Shown here one piece after another: positions 21,093 to 31,200 of a stretch of 64,000 nucleotides of DNA (within the stretch, counting starts at the first letter, position 1; each line of letters opens with the position of its first letter). Source of the stretch: Symsagittifera roscoffensis (lineage: Eukaryota > Xenacoelomorpha > Acoela > Convolutidae); contig NC_087063.1 in NCBI RefSeq assembly GCF_963678635.1, positions 3,506,580-3,570,579 of the forward strand, read 5' to 3'. Under the pieces are notes generated by a model, which was not told the DNA's origin, ran no database searches, and was given only the letters and a program-made list of their open reading frames with translations. A program made the translations under genes and the position numbers.

Positions 21093-22393
21093 ATGGAACA
21101 GTTGGTTTTAATTCCGTACTCAGTTTATCAATCACAAAGTACAGTTCCAAGAAAACAAAAATTGGAACAAAAGCAAGAAAAAGAGGAGATTGTACCAAAA
21201 ATTTTTGATTCTATTTACAGTGCTGTAAATGCGAGGTTGAAAACGAGCAACAATAAGAATATTATTGATTTAATTTTGAATTCTCCTAGAATTAAAATCA
21301 GCCAGTCAGACAATATTATATTGGATAATCGAGATAAAAAAGAATCTATTGTAGACTTTGTATGTGCACTAAAGCGAAAAAATACCGATTTTCCAGATAT
21401 TTACTTTACAATTTTGGAAGCAACACATATTCCTCCTAAACTTGTTATTAACAAGAATGCCAAAGCAAAGGAACTTGGATCCCTTTCAAAATCTGAAAAG
21501 GTAAGACTAAACATATTGTATTCTAGGGGCAGAGCTGCGTACGGTTCTATTCAAAACTTGAGTAAAGCGAGTGGTTTATCAAAAAAAGAAAGTAGAAAAG
21601 TTTTTACAAACCAAGACATCGTATACAAAATTTGGTCCATCAATCAGGTCTTTCCGAAGACTTCAAGCGTTTTCTAAATATATCAATGAAATCTGGTGTA
21701 TGGACTTGGCTTTTGAAGACAAATTAGCTAGTCAAAACAATGGAGTCAAGTATTTATTAGTTGCTGTAGATATTTTTTTCGAGATTTGTCAGAGTTCAAA
21801 CAATGAAAACAAAGTATGCCAAAGACACTTTACAAGCTTTTAGAAAAATGATTTCTCGAAAAAACACTCCTGAAAAACTTTGGGTTGATAAAGGAACATA
21901 ATATTGGTGAACTTTTAAAATGTTTTGCAAGGAGAAAGACATTGAAGTTTACTCAACAATGAGTGAAACCAAAGCTGCATTTGCTGAGAGAGCAATTCAA
22001 TCTTTAAAACATATAATATATTGTTACATTGAAGATCATGGTGAAAAATTTATCCCCAAATTGCAGCAATTTGTTTCTACATTGAACTGCCGCAAAAATC
22101 GATCAATTGGAAAATCTCTCAGAGATGTGAAAAACAGTGATTTTTTATCAATATTGTATAACAAATCATTCAAGAAATATACTAAATCAAAATTCAAAAT
22201 TGGTGATAGAGTTAGAATTTCGAAAAATGATATTCCGTTCCGAAAAGGATACAAGCCACAGTTTACAGATGAAATTTTTGAAATTTCGACAATATCTACA
22301 AAAAAACCTCCAACATACATCATCAAAGATCTCGAAAAAGAAGAAATTCTGGGAAAATTTTATGAAAAAGAGCTGAGAAAATGTTCAGATTAG
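21093..22393 (+). pseudogene. retroviral-type integrase of the Maverick, frameshifted
   Basis: It starts at ATG 21093. The first 125 residues or so (MEQLVLIPYSVYQ onward) form a separate-looking region of unknown function that may be a fused upstream gene. The integrase proper begins near LSKSEKVRLNILYSRGRAAYGS. The core is spread over frames 21093-21677, 21571-21843 and about 21779-22393. The catalytic triad is all present: Asp in WCMDLAF (21703), Asp in LWVDKGT (21887) and Glu in AAFAERAIQ (21986). The C-terminal SH3-like part has FKIGDRVRISKNDIPFRKGY. Breaks are a frame change near 21645, another at the T7 run at 21773-21779, and at 21899-21910 either two stops (TAA, TGA) or two compensating indels. 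It would cut and join the element ends, but cannot be made whole from this copy as read. Confidence 0.92.
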
Positions 22394-22436
22394 TGGCAAA
22401 TCATTTTTTAAATTGAGTTTCTATCGATCAGTTGTC

Positions 22437-23405
22437 ATGGATTCTTTTACTATTGAGCTAGTTTCTAATGCTTCTTTTAATTGTTATCCGAATAACAGCC
22501 TTAGTTCCTTTACAAATTTTCTACCGGAACAAATACATCTAAAAGGAGAATGGGAGGTTGCTATTTCAGAAATCTCATACCCTTCTTTGTACCAAAACGT
22601 TACAAAGGGAAAGTTTACTTTCGTAGATGGACGAGAAAGTCCTGAGGAAAAAAGAAAGATTCAACCGATGCATGTTGAACCTGGATTGTATCCAAGCATT
22701 GTTGATATAGTTGTAGCCATGAATGACAAAGTTCGAAAACGTATAGGCGCACAAAAATATGAATATAACGGAATTTATGTATCAGTAGATAAGATTACAC
22801 AAAAAGTTGCCATTCCTTTACCTGAGGATCAATCAGTGTTTATAATTCAAAGTGCTGATTTGAGTCACATTTTTGGTGGTGATTTAGAACAAAATCAGAC
22901 AGGTGTTATAGTGAAAGGAAAAGGACCACATTATCCTCAGTATTCTTACGATATTATAAGAATACATTCCTTAATGATTTATAGTGATATTATAGAATAT
23001 AATTTAGTAGGCGATACAAAAACTCCATTACTGCGTTGTATTCCTTTCATTTCCAAAGTAAAAAATGGAGACATAATATCTACAGGACAGTACATGAACT
23101 ATCAATCCTTCACAAATCTACAATTTAAAAAATTATTAAAAAACTCTTTCCACAGCATAAAAATAGAACTAAGGGATACTACAGGTGAAAAAATTCCTTT
23201 TGTGTCCGTAGGAATTAAACGAGTTGTCCTCTTGTTTCGCAAGATTTCGGATAATCAAAGTTCAGCTAATTTTCTTATTTTTTGTGGAAGGCAGCGTAGA
23301 AGAGGTTTTGGTGCTCTTGCACAAACTCTTGGGAGAACTGCAATTTCCTTCATTAAAAAATATATAGTCCCAGCTGCAAAAAGAATCGAAGCAGATTTAT
23401 TTTAA
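22437..23405 (+). CDS. penton-like minor capsid protein with attached core-protein start
   Basis: The best start is ATG 22437 (MDSFTIELVSNASFNCYPNNS); the 24 bp of open frame upstream is not conserved in style. Residues 1 to about 280 match the single-jelly-roll minor capsid protein of Polintons, with SFTNFLPEQIHLKGEWEVAI near the N terminus and HSIKIELRD and VLLFRK near the C terminus. It would form the capsid vertices together with the hexon encoded next. After about residue 283 the frame runs on into RRRGFGALAQTLGRTAISF, which belongs to the basic core protein, and stops at TAA 23403. So either the two genes are fused or the start codon of the second has been lost. Confidence 0.85.
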   Translation: MDSFTIELVSNASFNCYPNNSLSSFTNFLPEQIHLKGEWEVAISEISYPSLYQNVTKGKFTFVDGRESPEEKRKIQPMHVEPGLYPSIVDIVVAMNDKVRKRIGAQKYEYNGIYVSVDKITQKVAIPLPEDQSVFIIQSADLSHIFGGDLEQNQTGVIVKGKGPHYPQYSYDIIRIHSLMIYSDIIEYNLVGDTKTPLLRCIPFISKVKNGDIISTGQYMNYQSFTNLQFKKLLKNSFHSIKIELRDTTGEKIPFVSVGIKRVVLLFRKISDNQSSANFLIFCGRQRRRGFGALAQTLGRTAISFIKKYIVPAAKRIEADLF

Positions 23406-23609
23406 ATTGCCGCTCCAGAGATTGGAGAAGTTGTCAGTGGACGAAAAAAACTCAAAATGTTTGCAAAAGATGTTGGAACAAAAACAGTTCGAAAACAGCT
23501 GGGAGGTGGAAAAAAGAAATCCAAGCGTAGAACAAGAAGAACCATTTCCCAAAAGGATAGTTCAAAAATCAGTCGCTCTCGCAAAGACACTTTTGACAAG
23601 ATAAAATGA
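23286..23609 (+). pseudogene. basic virion core protein, interrupted by an in-frame stop
   Basis: In the same frame as the penton, the sequence from about 23286 encodes a strongly basic protein: RRRGFGALAQTLGRTA, YIVPAAKRIEADLF, then a TAA at 23403. After it comes APEIGEVVSGRKKLK, KTVRKQLGGGKKKSKRRTRR, and an end at TGA 23607-23609. The composition and place fit the DNA-condensing core or membrane-active small proteins of adintoviruses and adenoviruses (pX/pVI-like role). The stop splits it after about 39 residues. Open frame and sensible sequence continue for 67 codons past the stop, so this is a recent nonsense change. Its end overlaps the hexon start as ATGA at 23606-23609. Confidence 0.75.
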
Positions 23610-25180
23610 GTGTAAATCAAAGTAGTCATTTTCGGTACGGAGCGTTTACAAATTCTTCTTTGGAGATTTTTGATAAAGTCCCAGTTTTGGAAACAATTAT
23701 GTCATCTTACACACAAGAAGTATTCCCCAGTACTTCTCTGCATGAAAGCAGTATTGAGTTTGAATTTGAAACGGATCGTAATCTCTACTTGGATATGCGT
23801 GATACCCATCTTAGCTTAAAGCTTCACTTATTCAAAGGAAGATTGTTTGATGCTTTCAAAAAAGAAAAAGCAGAACATAAAGCAAAATCGGAGGAAGATT
23901 CAGATGAGGAACCACAAACTTACTTAACTTATGTAAACAATCTACTACATTCTCTATTCTCCAACTGTGAAGTTTATTTTAACAATACAATGGTTTACAA
24001 TGCCAATGGGTTATATCCTCATAAGGCACAGATATCGAACGAATTCAACTCGTCAGCGGTGAGTAATAAAGGAATTCTTGCTTGTCATGGATACAATTTT
24101 GAAGAAAATCCTGATGCATTTGATATGTATCCCTTCACTGATAAAGCAAATTCCTTGGGAACAGGGATAACTTTTTCACTCTATGGGAGGCTCGCCATTG
24201 ATTTGTTTACTTGCGAAAAACTGTTGCTACCAAATACCAAAGTTCGAATTAAACTTATTCGAGCTAGACCTAATTTTTACATGTTATCTGATAATCCAAA
24301 TGTCAGTCTGAAAATAGTTGATTGTTCACTGTTTACAAGAAGAATTTTAGTAGCTGAACCTAATCATCAATATTTGCAATGGAACCTGGAAAGGGAACCT
24401 GCTCATTACAATTACATGGAAACCATAGCAAGAACCTTTATCATTCCATCTCGTCAAAACCAGTTTAATCAGGAAAATGTTTTCAATAATGCCCCAATCA
24501 GAAGGATAGCTGTTGCAATGAATACAAATTCGGCTGTTGCGGGATCTTTTTATGAAAATCCTTTCAATTATCAACAATTTCATTTGAGAGAGCTGAGACT
24601 TATTCGGGGTGGAAGAGCAATTATTTCATTAGATACAACTTCTCCTTGTCGACCCTATGTTACAACAATGAAAGCAATGCAGTTTAACGAAGATTTTCCA
24701 GCTCTTCCTATAGAAGATTTTCAAAATCACTATATTCTAGTTTTCGACTTGACTTCACTACAGGATGCCGCTGAACACTTGCATTATCCAGAACTTAGTG
24801 GAGAAAGCTTGAGATTAGAAATGTTTTTCCAATTTCCCTTGGAGCAAGTAACGGAAGTGATAGTCTTGGGAGAAAGACTATCAAATATTCAAATTGACAA
24901 ATTCGGACAGTCGCTAAAAATGTTTAATTTTTTTGAGTTTTCAGGTTCCTATAAAAATATTGTAATTTTTTTGGGACTTTTCTTTGTTACTATCTCTGTA
25001 CTATCTATATTATTTTTCTTCAGACCTAAAGCTCCAGAAAGAATAGAGAAGGAATGCTGTTTAGTTGAAAACCCGAGAAACTTCTTCAACCTAGACTGTA
25101 AAACAGTATTCAATAAACTTTGCCCACTATATAAGGCTTGTGTATGGGACTTTGTTGATTCAATTCCTAAATGTGTGTAA
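23606..25180 (+). CDS. hexon-like double-jelly-roll major capsid protein
   Basis: 524 residues from ATG 23606, which overlaps the core-protein stop. Residues 1 to about 440 match Polinton major capsid proteins: VFPSTSLHESSIEFEFETDRN near the N terminus, LTYVNNLLHSLFSNCEVYFNN, then RVKIRLIR-like and FHLRELRLIRGGR segments, ending in LRLEMFFQFPLEQVTEVIVLGE. It would form the trimeric capsomers. Unusual: the frame continues through a hydrophobic span (about 451-472, NIVIFLGLFFVTISVLSIL) and a 52-residue tail with six Cys. A possible splice acceptor (TTTTCAG, ending 24944) and an in-frame ATG at 24919 precede this tail, so it might be a separate small membrane protein. The frame is intact. Confidence 0.92.
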   Translation: MSVNQSSHFRYGAFTNSSLEIFDKVPVLETIMSSYTQEVFPSTSLHESSIEFEFETDRNLYLDMRDTHLSLKLHLFKGRLFDAFKKEKAEHKAKSEEDSDEEPQTYLTYVNNLLHSLFSNCEVYFNNTMVYNANGLYPHKAQISNEFNSSAVSNKGILACHGYNFEENPDAFDMYPFTDKANSLGTGITFSLYGRLAIDLFTCEKLLLPNTKVRIKLIRARPNFYMLSDNPNVSLKIVDCSLFTRRILVAEPNHQYLQWNLEREPAHYNYMETIARTFIIPSRQNQFNQENVFNNAPIRRIAVAMNTNSAVAGSFYENPFNYQQFHLRELRLIRGGRAIISLDTTSPCRPYVTTMKAMQFNEDFPALPIEDFQNHYILVFDLTSLQDAAEHLHYPELSGESLRLEMFFQFPLEQVTEVIVLGERLSNIQIDKFGQSLKMFNFFEFSGSYKNIVIFLGLFFVTISVLSILFFFRPKAPERIEKECCLVENPRNFFNLDCKTVFNKLCPLYKACVWDFVDSIPKCV

Positions 25181-25268
25181 GTCATTATTCTTCCTTTTTT
25201 TTAACCTAAAGTACACTATCAAACTATCAATTTCATTTTAAGCTGTAAATCAGCCTACAATTGCAAAA

Positions 25269-25661
25269 ATGGATAACATTTCACTTTTGCAAATTATTGA
25301 AAGAATTCCAGAGCTCAGGTTCAAGTACATGGGATCATACCCTTCTGATACAGTACCTCAACTAACAAAATACTCTTTTGCAATTATTAACTCAGCCCCA
25401 AGCAATGATAGAGGAGAACACTGGATTGCTCGAATGAATAAAAGCTACTACTTTGCTGATTCTTTGGGAAGAAAGAGATCAACTTACCCTTTTTTGACAA
25501 AAAAGTTTCGACGAATGGTTCCTCGAAAGCTACAAAAAACTGATAATTTGTGTGGTTTTTACGCAATTTATTCAGCATTTCTCCTTTTTAAATTCTTCCA
25601 GAAGAACTTGAATAATGTTCATGATGTGTATGTTTTGAATTTTATCAGTAAATTTATGTAA
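25269..25661 (+). CDS. adenain-type cysteine protease (maturation protease)
   Basis: 130 residues from ATG 25269; the frame is intact. The catalytic set of the adenovirus-protease/Ulp1-like C5 family is visible: His51 in GEHWIA, Asp64 in YFADSLG, Gln89 in KLQKTDN and Cys95 in NLCGFYAIY, in the normal order and spacing. It would cleave capsid precursors during virion maturation. It is the last gene before the right inverted repeat, 88 bp after the hexon. Part of a second, decayed copy of this gene lies on the other strand at 28125-28290. Confidence 0.95.
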   Translation: MDNISLLQIIERIPELRFKYMGSYPSDTVPQLTKYSFAIINSAPSNDRGEHWIARMNKSYYFADSLGRKRSTYPFLTKKFRRMVPRKLQKTDNLCGFYAIYSAFLLFKFFQKNLNNVHDVYVLNFISKFM

Positions 25662-26516
25662 AAGTGAATTTTTTATTTGTAAGTGTAAATTTTTGCAGTA
25701 ATTTTACTATACGATGTAGTGAATTGTTTGATTATTTATGTAATTTAATTTTTTAAATTCCTTAAATTTTTTTACGAAAAGCATCTTAGCAACTAACCCT
25801 TTGATGAAATACGGAGAATGATGATGGAATATGGATTAAAGACTAAAGAATGGATTTTTTAAAGATTAAAGACAAAGTGATAAAAGAGAACTGAAATGAA
25901 TCGTAGCAAGAAATATGACAGAAAAAATAAACCAGTTGAGGTAAAAATAAGTTAGATAATTATGTGAAAAAAGATAAAATAAGTCATAAAATTAACAAGT
26001 GTAATGAACTTGTCATCCGTTCTCCAGATAACCTGCGGAAAAAAGATGAAGTAGGATATAAAAGTAATCAACCGTGAGGAGCTGTCAAGATTCCCCTGAT
26101 ATCCCGGGGAGCGGAATAACTAACATGTCAAAGATAATCCCCACTTGACAATTTTCCCCAGATAACCTGAGGGAAAATAAATAACATGAAATAAGAATTT
26201 AAGATTCTTTCGAGAAAAAAAATATTCGTTTTGATATATTGATATATTAGTTTATGATCCCATACTCTAAATCGAAACTTACCACCTGAAACTTACCATC
26301 CAAAAAAAAAATTTTCAATTTTTAATAAAAAATTGTTTTTTCAAGATAAAAATGTATTTGCAAGTAAAACTTTAAAAATTTTCAAAAAATTTTCTAAAAC
26401 TTACCTTCTGAAACTTACCATACCAAATTTTTGTAAAACATGAAAGTCCTTACATATCACAAATCGTAGAAGTTAGCTAAGAAACGCAAGTATCGGCAAA
26501 ATCGAACTCAAAAAAT
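25662..26516. other. right subterminal noncoding region
   Basis: AT-rich. A short GC-richer stretch at about 26005-26180 has two CCAGATAACCTG(C/A)GG repeats and a CCCCTGATATCCCGGGG near-palindrome. Further in, GAAACTTACCA motifs recur (about 26276, 26290, 26400, 26410), extending the motif found in the inverted repeat. No ORF. Confidence 0.5.
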
Positions 26517-26729
26517 TCGGGCGCCAAAAATTTTTCTGAAACTTACCATCTGAAACTTACCATCTGAAACCTCGTATCTTAATACATTGGGAAACCTATT
26601 CCCTATCTTAATACATTGGAAATCTATTCCCTATCTTAATACATAGGTTGGCGACCGGATAGTCTATAGCCTATCTTAATACATGGGGGTCGCCACCCAC
26701 CCCCCACTCTTGCTCACTCATATACTACT
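26517..26729 (-). repeat. right terminal inverted repeat of the Maverick
   Basis: About 213 bp, the reverse complement of 9443-9661, with the same 30-bp internal repeats (CTATCTTAATACAT) and two TGAAACTTACCATC copies (26538-26565). The C run is shorter than the matching left G run. Confidence 0.93.
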
Positions 26730-26735
26730 TGCATA
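26730..26735. repeat. right target site duplication TGCATA
   Basis: Exact copy of 9437-9442, immediately after the right inverted repeat. Confidence 0.93.
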
Positions 26736-26739
26736 TGAT

Positions 26740-27250
26740 TTTCTAGCAAAAATGTGGTAAAATGTTGTGAAACTTATGAATGCGTGCTGTGCAGTATTGT
26801 TAAAATAATGGTAAAAAAACTGTGAAATTTCCATAATAATTTCCGTAAAGTTTTTTTTGTCACTTCACAAAAAACGCTCGTAAAAGGCTGTGAAATATAT
26901 GAACGTTTTTGTGAAATATGTAGAAAGTTAGTGATTTCGGCTTGTTCTTTGGCTTGGAACACGAGAATGGAGCTTTCAATGATGCGTTGAAACGTTGTCC
27001 TGATGTTGCATCTGTGAAGTAGGTCCGGAAAATAAAGCCCAGAAACATGTCGTCCCTGGCACAAATTGATAAAATAAAAATGCCGGCAAGATTGGAATCT
27101 TAACTTGCCTAAAACGTGCGGAAAAATCCTCTAAGCATTCAAAATTTATTGCTTCTACAAATTTCATTTTAGTCTTACCCACATTCCGTCTGTTTAAGAG
27201 CGCAAAAATGTGGTAAAGAAGCAATCAAACGGATTGACGTTCATCGAATG
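26740..27250. repeat. fourth copy of the dispersed repeat
   Basis: GAATGCGTGCTGTGC near 26777 and the block around 26940-27065 (GGCTTGGAACACGAGAATGGAG, AAACATGTCGTCCCTGGCA) match the copies at 6228, 6397-6510 and 8627-8735. It lies directly after the Maverick target site. Confidence 0.7.
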
Positions 27251-27420
27251 TGCTGTCGGTAGGCAGTTTTTGTACCATCACTCAGTCGCTGACACCCTAG
27301 CTCCTAGAGGAAAAGATACTTTTTTGGTTTGCATAATTGAAACTTTGGTCGGAGAGGAAAGATTGCGAACTGTATGATGTAAACATTTAGTTATCGATGG
27401 CCTTTTTTTTAACCACTAGG

Positions 27421-28290
27421 AGTAAGATATGTTTGAGCAGGGGTGTGCATGGGCGATTCCATGTAAAAATATACTTTATAGTCTTCCGATTACCCATGCT
27501 GTGACTTAACATTGGGTATGGAATCTCCCATGTTTTAAGATAGCGAATAGATTTGGTAAAAATTCAATGTTTGGGTAATGGTGAGAGAATGGTAAGAAAA
27601 TTTTTTTTTGTAAACAAATCTCTTTCTTTTTCTGAAATATCAATCCTTGTCTAAATGATAGGTGTCAATGGTTTATTATGTGCAGAAGACAAAATGAAGG
27701 TTTTGCGCCTTTTCGGATTAAGTCAAGGTTAAAAGTTTTTGGTGCAGAAATTTTGTTTTTGCTTCGTTTTTTATTCAGTTATACTTTCAAAACACAAAAA
27801 AGTCAAAATAAATTGAGCTATAACTTATTCTAAATGCTGTTCTAAATCCTTGAAGCATTTTTTCTGTCTAGCTTAAGTTATGCTGAAACCTACTTAAACT
27901 TCTAGAACAATCAACGTTTTTGTGACAAAAAATATACAAGAAATTACTGCATCGTATGACAATTGTACTTCAATATGTTTATATTTACTATCAAAAAAAG
28001 GTTTATTTACTTAAACTACTTAAAAACCAGAACATGCTTGTCATAAATCAATTCAAAGTCCTCTTAACGAATATTTAAAAAATATTGAATACTTTGCGTA
28101 AAACTTACACAGTTGAACAGTTCTTTAAAGCTTTTGGGGAACCATTCGACGATACTTTTTTTTAAAAAAAAAGGAGTAAATTGATCTTTTTTTTGAGCAA
28201 AGAGTCAGCAAAGTAGTAAATTTTGTCCCATCAAGCAATATTGAACCAGTCTTGCGAACTCCGTTTCGATTCCGAGTAAAGTTACGCGGT
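27421..28290 (-). mobile_element. relic of a second Maverick, opposite orientation
   Basis: AGTAAGATATGTTTGAGCAG at 27421 resembles the intact element's end (AGTAGTATATGAGTGAGCAAG). TGTTTTAAGATAGCGAATAGATT near 27535 matches the repeated unit of its inverted repeat. A TATGCTGAAACCTACTTAAACTTC stretch near 27878 matches 9785. On the minus strand at 28125-28290 an open frame reads KIYYFADSLLKK and then KKKYRRMVPQKL, clearly the middle of the adenain-type protease (YYFADSLG, KKFRRMVPRKL in the intact gene). The order end, then protease on the minus strand, is that of the right arm of a Maverick turned round. The upstream His region is unrecognisable and nothing further inward is visible. Confidence 0.75.
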
Positions 28291-28299
28291 GTGTTGTGC

Positions 28300-31200
28300 C
28301 TAAAGTTACGATTTAATTTTTTTTCAAAATCAAAATCGCGATGGTTTTTACAATTTTGCAGTTTCTTTGTGGAAGCTCGGTGTTTCATTTTTTTTTGCTA
28401 AAATGAGTTTTGATACTGGAGTTGTTTCAAAGCAGTCGTGGAAGTTGTTCGAATAGGATATGATAAGTTCTTGTATGGTGAACCATGGATCAGATCAAAA
28501 CGTATGGTAAATGGCCACCTGTGTGGTTTAGTATTTCTCAATGAGGTGGAGCAATAAGCAGAATGGTCAGAGAACAGAAAGAGCAGAAAAACGGATGAAT
28601 GTTGCTTTTTATGGGCTAATCTAAAATCACACTAAAATTGGGTAATTTCATCAAATTGATTTAAAAGAAATTTGGAAATTTATATTAACGTTCACAATTA
28701 ATTTGTATTATTATTTTTTCAGTGGTAACATGGTAACATTGAGGATTTTGAAACTTTTTTTTACCAAAAAGCTCCTATAATTCAATTTTTTTTGTTTTTC
28801 TGCTTTCAGACCCTTTGTGCTCTTGGATCATTCTGCTCATTGAACAGCCACCATTTCTCAAGCAATTTTAAATTTGCGGTCACTAAGGGAGTTGCAACTT
28901 GTTTCTTTATTTTTTCGCGTAAAAAACATTGTTCACAGAATCACTGCTGACACGCTCAATTTCTTGAAAAATTAAAAAAGTTACTATCATTTTAATTAGG
29001 TAGTTTTTAGGTAGAACTCATTTCATGCATCAATTCTAATTGAAAATTTTCTTTTTTTTTTTGGATTTGTGATTTGGTTTTGCAATTTGTTTTTTGCCGT
29101 CTTAGTTTCCGTTAGTTTTTTTTTGCTTTTTTAAAATGCAATTATATTTTTTACCTGTTACAATTTTTTTTAATTTTTTTTTTGCTTCCTGGCCAGAGCT
29201 ATAGTCGAAGGTTCCGTACTCTGTTAACTTACCAGCTCTGATATTTATCTTTTTATATAATTTCATTTCTTTTCTTTTTTGTTTCAATTAAAAAAGTTCG
29301 GTTTATACTAAATCGGTTTTGTCAACTTATATTGCGTAGTTTCTATGTTAAAATTTATTCCTGTGATTTTGTTTTGCAGTACTGATGGGTCGTAAAAACT
29401 TCTGAAACTTAATAGATAAATAAAAAAATTACCTTAAAATTGTTTGCATCGTTATTGCTAAGTAAATGGCCCTGATTGCTTCTGTAATCATGATAAGTGT
29501 AATTCTCGACATAATTAAGCCAAAAAAAGATTTCTCCGAGTAACTATATGAAATTTTGTCAACTTTTTTTTCAATGAATTTCTAAATTTTTTGTTTGCAC
29601 TCAGTGGATTATGTCTAAACTTATGTCCGCTAGCTTGTAAAATAAGATTCGTGTTGTATCGGAAGTGTTCGACCCAAGTTTTTTCACCTTAAATGTCGCT
29701 CGGTCAACGATTTGTAGTGCTTCTTAAGGATGTATATGACCCTCCTCTCATCATGTTATGAAAACTTTAAAAATAGAGTACTTCGACTTTGTGTGCTATT
29801 CCACAGTTGAATTGTTGTAAGTTTTGTGCATGATCCAGGAGGAGTTTGCTGTAAACAATTTAATTCAAAATACTTTATAACTTCAGTATTTTTATGTGTA
29901 TAGTATTAGTTTCGGCATAACAACGGCGACACAAGTTTTTTTAACTTCAGATGCTGCTCGATCAACAATTTTCAATGTTGGCCTAAATTTTTTATAAAAG
30001 TTCTCCGATACGAAGGTATAAAGTTTTTGTATATAGAAGTTTTTGAGCTCTTCCAAGTTGTTTTTGTAGTTCGAATTTTGGAAAAAAAAATACTTTCCTT
30101 TTTTCTATTCAATAATACTTTAAAGCAATGTTTTTTTTTGCGAGTCTGTTTAGTTTTGTTGGCTGAATTGTTTTAAAGGCTGAATTGTTTTAAATGCTTT
30201 TGCCTCTTTCAGGAGGGAATGTTCAAAAAAAATTTTACCTTAATTTTTATAGCTTCATAACATTTTATGTCTACAATTTCGTTTTCAGTTTAACGAGGGT
30301 CAAACAAATTTTTTTGCCTCCGTTGCCACTAATTCATTGATTCGTTCTTAGCTGATTAAGGCTCTTCAAGATTAATATCCCAGACTAACTACATATCCAG
30401 CAATTTTTACTTTAATATGAAGGACAAAATAATTTTTCATATTTCAGAAAAAAGAATAAAACTTACAAATTTTGAAGTTAATTTGCTCAAAAGTATTTGA
30501 TTTGACTTAAAAGGTTAAGGTTATTGCGATCGGGTCTTAGATTTTTGTCTCCAGTGAAAAAACTTCTAGCTGCAGACGCTAGCTTTGCATTCTCACTCAA
30601 CAAATTTGCTCAGAAAAAATCGATTTGGAACCTTTTTGTCAAAATAATGTTATTTTTCCACAAAAAAATTATTTGCTGACTCAGATTGTGGCGTCATCAT
30701 AACAAAACAAGCCGTTCAATAAATGGCTCGGATTGCTGATGTAACCATAACGCTTTTGTTACTGACAGAATGTTTTCTGAGAAGATTTGTCAAGGTTTTT
30801 CCAGAGGTAGTTTTTCACGAGTCGATTAACAGATTCCTCTATAGACCGTGAAGGTGTTTTTTTTTCGGGAAAATTCTTAAAATTCCCTAACTGGAGCGTA
30901 TTTAAGCGTCTTAATGAATTGAAGAATGCAATTAGTTACATTTGAATATTTTGAATTGGTCTGCTTAAAAGCAGTCACTTTGCGCTTTCTAAATACGAAC
31001 GTGGAAATAGTGCGAAAAACGTGATCGGCTCATCAGATTTTTATATAGGTCGTGATATTTTTTTAGTGTTTTTCATGAAAAGTCCACCGATTTGTTCAGG
31101 CTCCATTTTACCTTTTCGCTGTTTGATTTTTGATTTTATTTTGAGCTCAGTTCATCTAGTTTTTTCCAATTGGGTTTTCTTTATCTAAACAGGGCTAATC

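Larger units (their letters stand above)
9443..26729. mobile_element. Maverick/Polinton DNA transposon, about 17.3 kb, with capsid genes
   Basis: The element begins AGTAGTATATGAGTG and ends with its reverse complement, CACTCATATACTACT. It is flanked by an exact 6-bp target duplication, TGCATA, at 9437-9442 and 26730-26735. Size, 6-bp duplication, AG...CT ends and inverted repeats of a few hundred bp are all typical of Mavericks. Inside are a minus-strand protein-primed DNA polymerase and a plus-strand cluster of packaging ATPase, integrase, penton, core protein, hexon and protease, so it has the gene set of an endogenous adintovirus-like virus. Several genes are disrupted: polymerase, integrase, core protein and the ORF at 19356. 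The bounds are certain within a base or two. Activity of this copy is doubtful. Confidence 0.97.

Noticed and set aside
21571-21843. ORF treated as a separate gene
   Set aside because: It is the middle of the integrase, carrying the first catalytic Asp, displaced by a frameshift.
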